A DNA stretch of 5,679 nt, taken from assembly GCA_016763095.1 (NCBI GenBank), contig JAESUK010000021.1, forward strand, positions 1 through 5,679, in the 5' to 3' direction. The notes under the pieces were generated by a model. The model was not told the DNA's origin. It saw nothing but the letters and a program-made list of their open reading frames with translations, and did no database searches. Made by a program: the position numbers and the translations under genes. Numbering within the stretch: position 1 is the stretch's first letter; each line of letters begins with the position of its first letter. The stretch is from Alphaproteobacteria bacterium (GTDB lineage Bacteria > Pseudomonadota > Alphaproteobacteria > Micavibrionales > Micavibrionaceae). Of this stretch, positions 1 to 5,679 are shown piece by piece.

Positions 1-1
1 C

Positions 2-481
2 ATGATAAAATTAATTAAATCTTTTACACTTTTTGAATTGTTAAAGGGTATGGTACTGACATTTAAATACATTTTCAAATCAAAAGTTACTATAAATTAT
101 CCTCATGAGAAGGGACCTTTAAGCCCACGTTTTAGAGGAGAGCATGCTTTAAGACGTTATCCAAATGGAGAGGAAAGGTGTATTGCTTGCAAGCTCTGTG
201 AAGCTGTTTGCCCTGCTCAAGCTATAACAATTGAAGCTGAGCCAAGAGCAGATGGAAGCAGACGTACTACTAGATATGATATTGATATGAGTAAATGTAT
301 TTATTGTGGATTATGCCAAGAATCTTGTCCCGTAGATGCAATTGTTGAAGGTCCAAATTTTGAGTTTGCAACAGAGACAAGAGAAGAACTCTACTACGAT
401 AAAGAGAAGCTCTTGGACAATGGAGATAGATGGGAAGCACAGATTGCCACGAATATTGCAACTGATGCGCCTTATAGATAG
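2..481 (+). CDS. nuoI: NADH-quinone oxidoreductase subunit I (NuoI), 2x[4Fe-4S] ferredoxin-like subunit
   Basis: NuoI (mitochondrial TYKY/NDUFS8) sits in the peripheral arm of complex I and carries clusters N6a and N6b, which relay electrons from the NADH-side chain toward N2 and quinone. The 159-aa product has an N-terminal membrane-surface helix region (about residues 1-28), then the conserved YPHEKGPLSPRFRGEHALRR stretch, then two cluster motifs: C60-x2-C63-x2-C66-x3-C70-P and C99-x2-C102-x2-C105-x3-C109-P. In this family the fourth Cys of each motif ligates the other cluster. All eight cysteines are present, and the C-terminus (GDRW...DAPYR) is the alphaproteobacterial type. Length is close to the usual 159-163 aa. 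The ATG at position 2 fits the family N-terminus, but its ribosome binding site lies outside the window, so the start is not proven. Base and codon use differ from the downstream genes: about 37% GC overall, 25% in the first 120 nt, and 9 of 12 Arg codons are AGA/AGG. The gene may have a separate origin. Confidence 0.97.
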   Translation: MIKLIKSFTLFELLKGMVLTFKYIFKSKVTINYPHEKGPLSPRFRGEHALRRYPNGEERCIACKLCEAVCPAQAITIEAEPRADGSRRTTRYDIDMSKCIYCGLCQESCPVDAIVEGPNFEFATETREELYYDKEKLLDNGDRWEAQIATNIATDAPYR

Positions 482-482
482 T

Positions 483-487
483 AGAGA
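483..487 (+). promoter_or_regulatory. Weak Shine-Dalgarno for nuoJ
   Basis: A short purine stretch, AGAGA, starts just after the nuoI stop and ends about 5 nt before the ATG at 493. It is a poor match to AGGAGG compared with the clear sites before nuoK, nuoL, nuoM and nuoN. It supports the ATG at 493 over the one at 502, but only weakly. Coupling to nuoI translation, which ends 11 nt upstream, may compensate. Confidence 0.4.
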
Positions 488-492
488 TAAAA

Positions 493-1122
493 ATGATAGA
501 GATGATCCCAGATTTATTACCTTCAATTGCTTTTTATGGCTTTGCTTTTTGGCTGGTTATAAGTGCAATTGGTGTGATTACCGCGAAGAACCCTGTTTAC
601 TCAGTGCTGTTCCTTATCTTTGCCTTCTTTAATGCGGCAGGGCTGTTTGTTATGCTTGGGGCTGAATTTCTTGCCATGATTTTGGTGATTGTTTATGTCG
701 GGGCAGTTGCCGTGTTGTTCCTCTTTGTTGTCATGATGCTTGATGTTGATTTTAAATCTTTGCGAAAAGGTTCAATGAAATATGTCCCCCTCGGCTTAGT
801 CCTTGGCGGTATATTGCTGGCGGAATTGTTCTTACTCTTAAAAGCCCGCTTTGGGACAGCGCCAATGCCGCAAATGGTTGATCTTCCTGAAATTTCGAAC
901 ACGCAACAACTGGGGCTTGTCCTATACACAGACTATATTTTTGCGTTTCTAGTATCAGGAATGATTTTATTGGTCGCCATGATCGGTGCAATTGTCTTAA
1001 CACATAGAAGGCGCCCCGGCGTGCGCCGTCAAAACATTGCGGATCAAGTGGCAACGAAACAAAGTGACGCGATGGAAATAAGAAAAGTTGATGTCGGTAA
1101 AGGCATAGAGAAGGGGATATAA
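493..1122 (+). CDS. nuoJ: NADH-quinone oxidoreductase subunit J (NuoJ, ND6 homologue)
   Basis: NuoJ is a small membrane subunit of complex I, equivalent to mitochondrial ND6, placed between the quinone module and the proton-pumping arm. The 209-aa product shows five hydrophobic helices at about residues 11-30, 34-55, 58-83, 97-117 and 147-170. Helix 3 contains the family signature GAEFLAM...YVGAVAVLFLFVVMML; its glycine region is where the pi-bulge/alpha transition seen in complex I structures occurs. A soluble loop (about 118-146) and a basic C-terminal tail beginning HRRRPGVRRQNIADQVA follow, which is usual for alphaproteobacterial NuoJ. The E. coli helix-3 Glu55 position is Leu64 here, while Glu58 lies one turn earlier, consistent with the alphaproteobacterial pattern. 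The gene begins 11 nt after nuoI. A second in-frame ATG at 502 (Met4) is possible, but the first is nearer the purine-rich stretch. The first 29 codons are AT-rich at third positions (8 of 29 G/C by hand), like nuoI; the remainder is near 47%. Confidence 0.96.
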   Translation: MIEMIPDLLPSIAFYGFAFWLVISAIGVITAKNPVYSVLFLIFAFFNAAGLFVMLGAEFLAMILVIVYVGAVAVLFLFVVMMLDVDFKSLRKGSMKYVPLGLVLGGILLAELFLLLKARFGTAPMPQMVDLPEISNTQQLGLVLYTDYIFAFLVSGMILLVAMIGAIVLTHRRRPGVRRQNIADQVATKQSDAMEIRKVDVGKGIEKGI

Positions 1123-1124
1123 TT

Positions 1125-1439
1125 ATGGGTTTTGAGGTAGGTCTTCTTCATTATTTAACACTGGCATCGCTATTGTTCACAATTGGCATTTTTGGCATTT
1201 TTCTAAACCGTAAGAATGTCATTATCATTCTTATGTCGGTTGAGTTGATGCTCTTGGCGGTGAATATCAATTTCGTAGCATTCTCTACGCATTTGAATGA
1301 TATCGCAGGACAAGTATTTACAATGTTTATTTTAACCGTGGCAGCGGCTGAGGCCGCCATTGGTTTGGCAATATTAGTGATCTTCTTTAGATCAAAAGGT
1401 ACGATAGCGGTTGAAGATATTTCAACGCTGAAAGGATAA
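1125..1439 (+). CDS. nuoK: NADH-quinone oxidoreductase subunit K (NuoK, ND4L homologue)
   Basis: NuoK (mitochondrial ND4L) is a three-helix membrane subunit of complex I that supplies two buried glutamates to the proton path between the quinone module and NuoN. The 104-aa product has helices at about residues 9-27, 31-53 and 63-88. It carries Glu40 in helix 2 (LMSVELMLL) and Glu76 in helix 3 (VAAAEAAIG). Their spacing of 36 residues matches the essential E. coli pair Glu36/Glu72. The GIFLNRKN turn and the tail ending VEDISTLKG are the alphaproteobacterial form; length is near the usual 100-104 aa. The start is set by a good Shine-Dalgarno (AAGGGG, 1111-1116) lying inside the 3' end of nuoJ, 8 nt before the ATG. 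Only 2 nt separate the nuoJ stop from this start, so translation is probably coupled. Confidence 0.97.
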   Translation: MGFEVGLLHYLTLASLLFTIGIFGIFLNRKNVIIILMSVELMLLAVNINFVAFSTHLNDIAGQVFTMFILTVAAAEAAIGLAILVIFFRSKGTIAVEDISTLKG

Positions 1440-1443
1440 TTTT

Positions 1444-3468
1444 ATGGAGTATCTCGCAGTTTTCTCTCCGTTGTTCGCTTTCCTCGTTGTTGGATTGTTG
1501 GGCAAATCCCTTGGAGACAAAGCCTCACAGTTTATAACGTGTGCGGCGGTGATTATTGCTGCCATAAGCTCGGTAATGTTGTTTAACGACGTTATTCTAC
1601 ATGCTGATCCACGATTGATCATGGTCGCGTCATGGATCAATGTTGGCGACTTCGTTGTGAATTGGTCACTTCGTATTGATCAATTGACTGTTGTTATGAT
1701 GTGCGTGATTACGGTTGTTTCGTCTTGTGTGCATGTCTATTCCGTTGGGTATATGAGCCATGACGATGCAAAAGCACGCTTCATGGCGTATCTAAGCTTA
1801 TTTACCTTCGCAATGCTAATGCTCGTCACATCTGATAACCTCCTTCAGCTATTCTTTGGCTGGGAAGGGGTTGGTGTTGCGTCGTACCTATTGATTGGGT
1901 TTTGGAACCATAAAGAGAGCGCAAACTCCGCATCTATCAAAGCGTTTATTGTAAACCGTATAGGTGACTTTGGCTTGGCACTTGGAATTATGGCGATATT
2001 CATGGTGTTTGGAACTGTGAACTTCACTGAAATATTTGGAAGCGTACAGGCACATACAGATGATGTGATTACTTTCCTAGGAAATGACTTCCATGCCTTA
2101 ACGGTTATCGGCATGTTATTGTTCATCGGTGCAATGGGAAAGAGTGCTCAGCTGGGGTTACACACATGGTTGCCTGATGCGATGGAAGGACCAACACCTG
2201 TATCTGCTCTTATCCATGCGGCAACAATGGTGACTGCGGGTGTGTTCTTGGTGGCAAGATTCTCACCTTTATATGAATTTGCGCCAGATGCTTTAATTGT
2301 AATTGCTGTTGTTGGCGCGTCCACGGCGTTTGTGGCGGCAACAATTGGGATGACACAGTTTGATATCAAACGTGTGATTGCATACTCTACAATGTCTCAG
2401 CTCGGCTATATGTTCTTCGCTCTTGGTGTATCTGCTTATGGCGCAGCAATGTTTCATTTAATGACACATGCCTTCTTTAAAGGACTTCTCTTCTTGGGTG
2501 CAGGGTCTGTTATTCATGCAATGTCCAATGAACAGGATATGCGTAAGATGGGGGGGCTATGGAAGAAAATCCCTGTGACCTATACCTTAATGTGGATTGG
2601 TGGCTTGGCGCTTGCAGGAATTCCGTTGTTTGCTGGGTACTACTCAAAAGACATGATCTTAGAAGCCGCTTATGCAGACCATACATGGTTTGGTGATTTT
2701 GCCTTCTGGGCAGGGATCTCAGCAGCCTTTATGACAGCGTTCTATACATGGCGGCTTATGATTATGACGTTCCACGGTAAATCTCGCGCACCAATTGAAG
2801 TACAAAAAAAAGTGCATGAATCTCCATCTGTGATGATTTTCCCTCTTGTTGTTCTCGCCATCGGAGCGATCTTCTCAGGGGTAGTCTTCTATGGTGGGTT
2901 TGTAGGAACCTATGGTGGGGAATTTCCAGATCAACACAGCCAAGAAGTTGTGGCGCATGCCGCATCAGTTCAAGATGAACATGGCGCAATTCCATGGGAT
3001 CGACATGCCTTCTGGGGGGACAGTATTCTTGTCCTTCCTGAAAATGACACGGTTGCTGCCGCACATCATGTGCCCGATTGGGTTAAAAAACTTCCGCTTG
3101 TAATGGGTCTGAGCGGAATTGTTCTGGCATATGTTTTCTATCTTTTATTTCCCGCCTTACCACGGTTCTTTACGTTCATCTTTATGCCGTTTCACGCACT
3201 ATTTTTTAGAAAATGGTTCTTTGATGAAATCTATGACGCGGTGTTTGTGAGACCTGCGCGGTGCATAGGGAAAATATTTTGGAAGACAGGCGATAAAGGA
3301 CTTATTGATGGGCTTGGTCCTGACGGTCTGTCAGGATTGTCTCGTCGTATCGGAGGGTTATTAGGAAAAATGCAAAGTGGCTATATATACCATTACGCCT
3401 TTGTGATGGTGGTATCTGTAATTGGCTTGTTAAGCTGGGTATTTATACGAGCAGGAGGGATTATATAA
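1444..3468 (+). CDS. nuoL: NADH-quinone oxidoreductase subunit L (NuoL, ND5 homologue), distal antiporter-like subunit
   Basis: NuoL (mitochondrial ND5) is the distal antiporter-like proton-pumping subunit of the membrane arm. The 674-aa product is longer than E. coli NuoL (613 aa), as is common in alphaproteobacteria. Visible key residues, with E. coli equivalents from family knowledge: Glu141 (E144) in GWEGVGVASYLL, Asp175 (D178) in NRIGDFG, Lys233 (K229) in GKSAQLGLHTWLPDAMEGP, His258 (H254) in ALIHAATMV, His338/His342/Lys346 (H334/H338/K342) in FHLMTHAFFKG, and Lys402 (K399) in YYSKDM. Hydrophobic helices fill residues 1-480. A hydrophilic, His-containing segment spans about 487-548, then a helix at 550-572, then the amphipathic lateral-helix region (about 580-645). 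The final anchor helix (651-668) follows a GYIYHYAF motif. The start is 4 nt after nuoK with AAAGGA (1431-1436) 7 nt upstream. The stop overlaps the nuoM start by one base. No frameshift is visible despite runs of 7 G (2550-2556) and 8 A (2804-2811). Confidence 0.98.
   Translation: MEYLAVFSPLFAFLVVGLLGKSLGDKASQFITCAAVIIAAISSVMLFNDVILHADPRLIMVASWINVGDFVVNWSLRIDQLTVVMMCVITVVSSCVHVYSVGYMSHDDAKARFMAYLSLFTFAMLMLVTSDNLLQLFFGWEGVGVASYLLIGFWNHKESANSASIKAFIVNRIGDFGLALGIMAIFMVFGTVNFTEIFGSVQAHTDDVITFLGNDFHALTVIGMLLFIGAMGKSAQLGLHTWLPDAMEGPTPVSALIHAATMVTAGVFLVARFSPLYEFAPDALIVIAVVGASTAFVAATIGMTQFDIKRVIAYSTMSQLGYMFFALGVSAYGAAMFHLMTHAFFKGLLFLGAGSVIHAMSNEQDMRKMGGLWKKIPVTYTLMWIGGLALAGIPLFAGYYSKDMILEAAYADHTWFGDFAFWAGISAAFMTAFYTWRLMIMTFHGKSRAPIEVQKKVHESPSVMIFPLVVLAIGAIFSGVVFYGGFVGTYGGEFPDQHSQEVVAHAASVQDEHGAIPWDRHAFWGDSILVLPENDTVAAAHHVPDWVKKLPLVMGLSGIVLAYVFYLLFPALPRFFTFIFMPFHALFFRKWFFDEIYDAVFVRPARCIGKIFWKTGDKGLIDGLGPDGLSGLSRRIGGLLGKMQSGYIYHYAFVMVVSVIGLLSWVFIRAGGII
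3453..3458 (+). promoter_or_regulatory. Consensus Shine-Dalgarno for nuoM
   Basis: AGGAGG within the last codons of nuoL, 9 nt before the nuoM ATG, which itself overlaps the nuoL stop (TAATG). This fixes the nuoM start and suggests stop-start translational coupling between the two large pump subunits. Confidence 0.8.
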
Positions 3469-4976
3469 TGGGTTTTCCAATTCTATCTCTTTTGGTGCTT
3501 CTGCCCTTGGTTGGTGTTTTATTCATCGTTTTAATCCGAGGTTCGGAAGAAACAGTTAAGCGAAATGCGCGCCACACGGCGCTGTTTACATCACTTTTTG
3601 TCCTTGGTGTCTCTCTCATGCTCTTATTTGAGTTTGATATTTCGGACGCAGGTTTTCAGTTTGTAGAACATAAAACGTGGATGCCAACGCTTGGCTTAAC
3701 CTACAGCCTTGGTGTTGATGGCATATCCTTGTTCTTTGTAATGCTCGCGGCGTTCCTAACGCCTGTATGTATATTGGCGAGTTGGTCATCAATTGAGCAC
3801 CGTGTCAGAGAATATATGATCGCGTTCCTTATTCTGGAAACCTTCATGATAGGGACATTCTTGGCACTCGACACGTTCTTATTCTATGTGTTTTTTGAGG
3901 GCGTGCTTATCCCAATGTTCTTAATCATTGGCGTGTGGGGTGGACCACGTCGTGTCTATGCTGCATTCAAGCTATTCTTATACACGTTACTCGGTTCCGT
4001 CTTAATGCTTGTTGCGCTACTAACCTTGTATTTTCAGGTTGGTACGTCTTCAATCCCTGAGCTTATTGCAAACCCAGTCGCACGTGATCTGCAGATGTGG
4101 CTTTGGTTAGCGTGCTTTGCAAGCTTTGCAGTGAAAATGCCTATGTGGCCTTTCCATACATGGTTGCCTGATGCCCACGTTGAAGCACCAACCGCTGGGT
4201 CTGTGATCTTGGCGGGTGTGCTCTTGAAAATGGGGGGATATGGATTTTTGAGGTTCTCAATTCCAATGTTCCCAGAAGCCACGGAATACTTTATGCCGTT
4301 TGTGTTCTGGCTAAGTATTATTGCAATCATCTACACATCTCTCGTGGCTTTGGTTCAAGAAGATATGAAGAAACTTATCGCTTATTCCTCTGTTGCCCAT
4401 ATGGGGTTTGTAACACTTGGTTTGTTTACAATGACAACGCAAGGGCTTCAGGGTGGCGTATTCCAAATGATCAGCCACGGCTTAATCTCTGCCGCGCTCT
4501 TCCTCTGTGTAGGTGTCGTCTATGATCGCCTTCATACGCGGGAAATGAGTAAATACGGTGGGATTGTTAAAAATATGCCACGCTATGCCACAATATTTAT
4601 GATCCTAATGCTTGCCTCTGTCGGGCTTCCTGGAACATCAGGCTTTGTGGGTGAATTCTTATCACTCCTCGGGGCATTCCAAGTTGATATCCTTGTCGCA
4701 GCGTTTGCAACAACGGGTGTTGTCCTTGGTGCCGCTTATATGTTGGTCCTTTATCGACGTGTTGTCTTTGGTCCAGTAAAGAACAAGGAAGCCGCTGCCA
4801 TGAGTGACGTAAACAAGCGTGAGCTTTTGATGCTTGTTCCCATCGTTTTGATGGTCATTGCCTTGGGAATAGCCCCTAACTTTATTTTGGATAGAACAGG
4901 TCCTGCCCTAGAAAAACTACAAAGCCATTATCAATATCATATCGGTACAGATATGGGAGATTATAACAATGAGTAA
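3468..4976 (+). CDS. nuoM: NADH-quinone oxidoreductase subunit M (NuoM, ND4 homologue), middle antiporter-like subunit
   Basis: NuoM (mitochondrial ND4) is the middle antiporter-like proton-pumping subunit between NuoL and NuoN. The 502-aa product is of normal length. It is hydrophobic throughout, consistent with about 14 helices. Key residues, with E. coli equivalents from family knowledge: Glu144 (E144) in FFEGVLIPM, Lys223 (K234) in AVKMPMWPFHTWLPDAHVEAP, Lys254 (K265) in LLKMGGYG, His311 (H322) in SVAHMGFV, His337 (H348) in ISHGLISAALF, and Glu396 (E407) in GFVGEFLSL. The constant offset of 11 from residue 223 onward points to one short deletion relative to E. coli between 144 and 223, within the normal range of the family. 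The A of its ATG is the last base of the nuoL TAA. A full AGGAGG (3453-3458) lies 9 nt upstream, inside nuoL, the strongest ribosome site in the window. The 3' end overlaps nuoN by 8 nt. Confidence 0.98.
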   Translation: MGFPILSLLVLLPLVGVLFIVLIRGSEETVKRNARHTALFTSLFVLGVSLMLLFEFDISDAGFQFVEHKTWMPTLGLTYSLGVDGISLFFVMLAAFLTPVCILASWSSIEHRVREYMIAFLILETFMIGTFLALDTFLFYVFFEGVLIPMFLIIGVWGGPRRVYAAFKLFLYTLLGSVLMLVALLTLYFQVGTSSIPELIANPVARDLQMWLWLACFASFAVKMPMWPFHTWLPDAHVEAPTAGSVILAGVLLKMGGYGFLRFSIPMFPEATEYFMPFVFWLSIIAIIYTSLVALVQEDMKKLIAYSSVAHMGFVTLGLFTMTTQGLQGGVFQMISHGLISAALFLCVGVVYDRLHTREMSKYGGIVKNMPRYATIFMILMLASVGLPGTSGFVGEFLSLLGAFQVDILVAAFATTGVVLGAAYMLVLYRRVVFGPVKNKEAAAMSDVNKRELLMLVPIVLMVIALGIAPNFILDRTGPALEKLQSHYQYHIGTDMGDYNNE

Positions 4977-5679
4977 TATTTTAACATTATCCGCATTACA
5001 GCCAATCTGGGCAGAACTATTTATGACGCTCATGATTATGGGTATGCTTATTTTTGGTGTGTTTAAAGGCAATAACTCCGCACGTTTTTTGTCATTTCTT
5101 GCGATCGCAGGCTTGGTCTTAATCGCAGGCTGTCTCATGCTCGCTCCTGTAAGTAAAGAACCGATCTTAAATGGAATGTTTGTCTTAGATACTTTCGCGG
5201 TGAATATAAAAATCGTTTTGGCGATTGCGCTTGTGGCATCTTATTTACTATCCGTAAAATATCTGTACGACACGGGCTTTGTTAAGTTTGAGTATCCTGT
5301 GCTTATTATGTTGGCGGGACTTGGGATGTTCCTAATGGTGTCTGCGAACCATCTTTTATCCTTCTACATGACGTTAGAGCTTCAATCTTTAACATTATAT
5401 ATCCTTGCCGCGTTTAATCGTAATGCCGTGAAGTCTGCGGAAGCAGGCGTTAAATACTTTATTCTTGGCGCTATTTCGTCTGGGCTCATTCTCTTTGGTA
5501 TATCTTTAATCTATGGTTTTACAGGCGTGTTGGAATACTCGTATTTGGAAAATGCAATTACAGGTCTTGAGGGTATTGAAAAAACAGCCGTTACATTTGG
5601 AATGATGTTCTTGATTGCGGGTGTTGCGTTTAAAATTTCTGCCGTGCCGTTCCATATGTGGACACCCGACGTCTATGAG
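4969..5679 (+). CDS. nuoN: NADH-quinone oxidoreductase subunit N (NuoN, ND2 homologue), 5' partial
   Basis: NuoN (mitochondrial ND2) is the third antiporter-like subunit, next to NuoK/NuoJ in the membrane arm. The reading frame is open from the ATG at 4969 to the window edge, giving 237 residues. The protein begins MSNILTLSALQPIWAELFMT and ends in the family motif AVPFHMWTPDVYE. The whole protein is usually around 470-490 aa, so about half is missing off the right edge. Visible key residues, with E. coli equivalents from family knowledge: Glu137 (E133) in MTLELQSLTLYIL, Lys162 (K158) in AGVKYFIL, and Lys222 (K217) in VAFKISAVPFHMW. The later Lys residues (E. coli K247, K395) lie outside. The ATG overlaps the nuoM end by 8 nt; GGGAG (4955-4959) lies 9 nt upstream. 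Codon use (third-position GC about 43% by hand) matches nuoJ-nuoM and not nuoI. Confidence 0.96.
   Translation, partial: MSNILTLSALQPIWAELFMTLMIMGMLIFGVFKGNNSARFLSFLAIAGLVLIAGCLMLAPVSKEPILNGMFVLDTFAVNIKIVLAIALVASYLLSVKYLYDTGFVKFEYPVLIMLAGLGMFLMVSANHLLSFYMTLELQSLTLYILAAFNRNAVKSAEAGVKYFILGAISSGLILFGISLIYGFTGVLEYSYLENAITGLEGIEKTAVTFGMMFLIAGVAFKISAVPFHMWTPDVYE

Noticed and set aside
336..632. A + strand open frame of 98 codons overlapping the end of nuoI and start of nuoJ.
   Set aside because: It is out of frame with two clearly conserved genes, and its protein has no recognisable features.
752..1054. Reverse-strand open frame of about 100 codons opposite nuoJ, with similar ones opposite nuoL (1845-2126, 2762-3064) and nuoM (4034-4330).
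   Set aside because: These lie wholly within well-supported membrane-protein genes, resemble no family I recognise, and are the usual antisense shadows of hydrophobic coding sequence.
2164..2180. A 17-bp exact match to 4158-4174, between nuoL and nuoM.
   Set aside because: Both encode the shared TWLPDA motif of the antiporter-like subunits in the same frame. NuoL and NuoM are homologous, so this is a conserved motif with coincident codons, not a mobile or regulatory repeat.
2550..2556. Run of seven G in nuoL, a possible phase-variation or frameshift site.
   Set aside because: It encodes the expected Met-Gly-Gly-Leu stretch and the frame continues intact to the normal C-terminus. A core respiratory gene is an unlikely phase-variable locus.
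2804..2811. Run of eight A in nuoL, a possible slippage site or sequencing error.
   Set aside because: It encodes Gln-Lys-Lys in frame, with normal family sequence on both sides, so there is no sign of a frameshift.
1..5679. Search for a hidden novel system: inserted genes, inverted repeats, CRISPR-like repeats or structured RNA.
   Set aside because: The window is almost fully occupied by six canonical complex I genes with intact key residues. The longest non-coding gap is 11 nt, leaving no room for an additional element.

Overview
This window is a contiguous segment of a bacterial NADH:ubiquinone oxidoreductase (respiratory complex I, NDH-1) operon. All genes are on the + strand in the order nuoI, nuoJ, nuoK, nuoL, nuoM, nuoN. 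The last gene runs off the right edge. Almost every base is coding: spacers are 11, 2 and 4 nt, followed by a 1-nt and an 8-nt overlap. I see no promoter, terminator, RNA gene, mobile element or CRISPR array.

The proteins look alphaproteobacterial. NuoI carries the alphaproteobacterial/mitochondrial (NDUFS8/TYKY) type of sequence around both ferredoxin clusters. NuoJ has the GAEFLAM...YVGAVAVLFLF third helix and a basic C-terminal tail, and NuoK is of the GIFLNRKN...VEDI type. NuoL is long (674 aa) with a C-terminal lateral helix and final anchor. I cannot name a genus. Gross GC in nuoJ-nuoN is moderate (about 42-50% in the lines I counted).

Layout: 2-481 nuoI (peripheral-arm 2x[4Fe-4S] subunit); 493-1122 nuoJ and 1125-1439 nuoK (small membrane subunits next to the quinone module); 1444-3468 nuoL, 3468-4976 nuoM and 4969-5679+ nuoN (the three antiporter-like proton-pumping subunits). 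NuoI passes electrons through N6a/N6b toward N2 and quinone. NuoJ/K link quinone chemistry to the chain of buried Glu/Lys/His residues in NuoN, NuoM and NuoL. Every key charged residue I checked in K, L, M and the visible part of N is present, so the genes look functional.

The one real irregularity is compositional. nuoI is much more AT-rich and uses AGA/AGG for 9 of 12 arginines, with third-position GC of about 23% by hand count. The downstream genes I counted are about 40-45% at third positions and use mostly CGN for arginine. The shift lies near the nuoI/nuoJ junction and suggests either a replaced nuoI or an assembly joint. I found no evidence of a previously undescribed system here.
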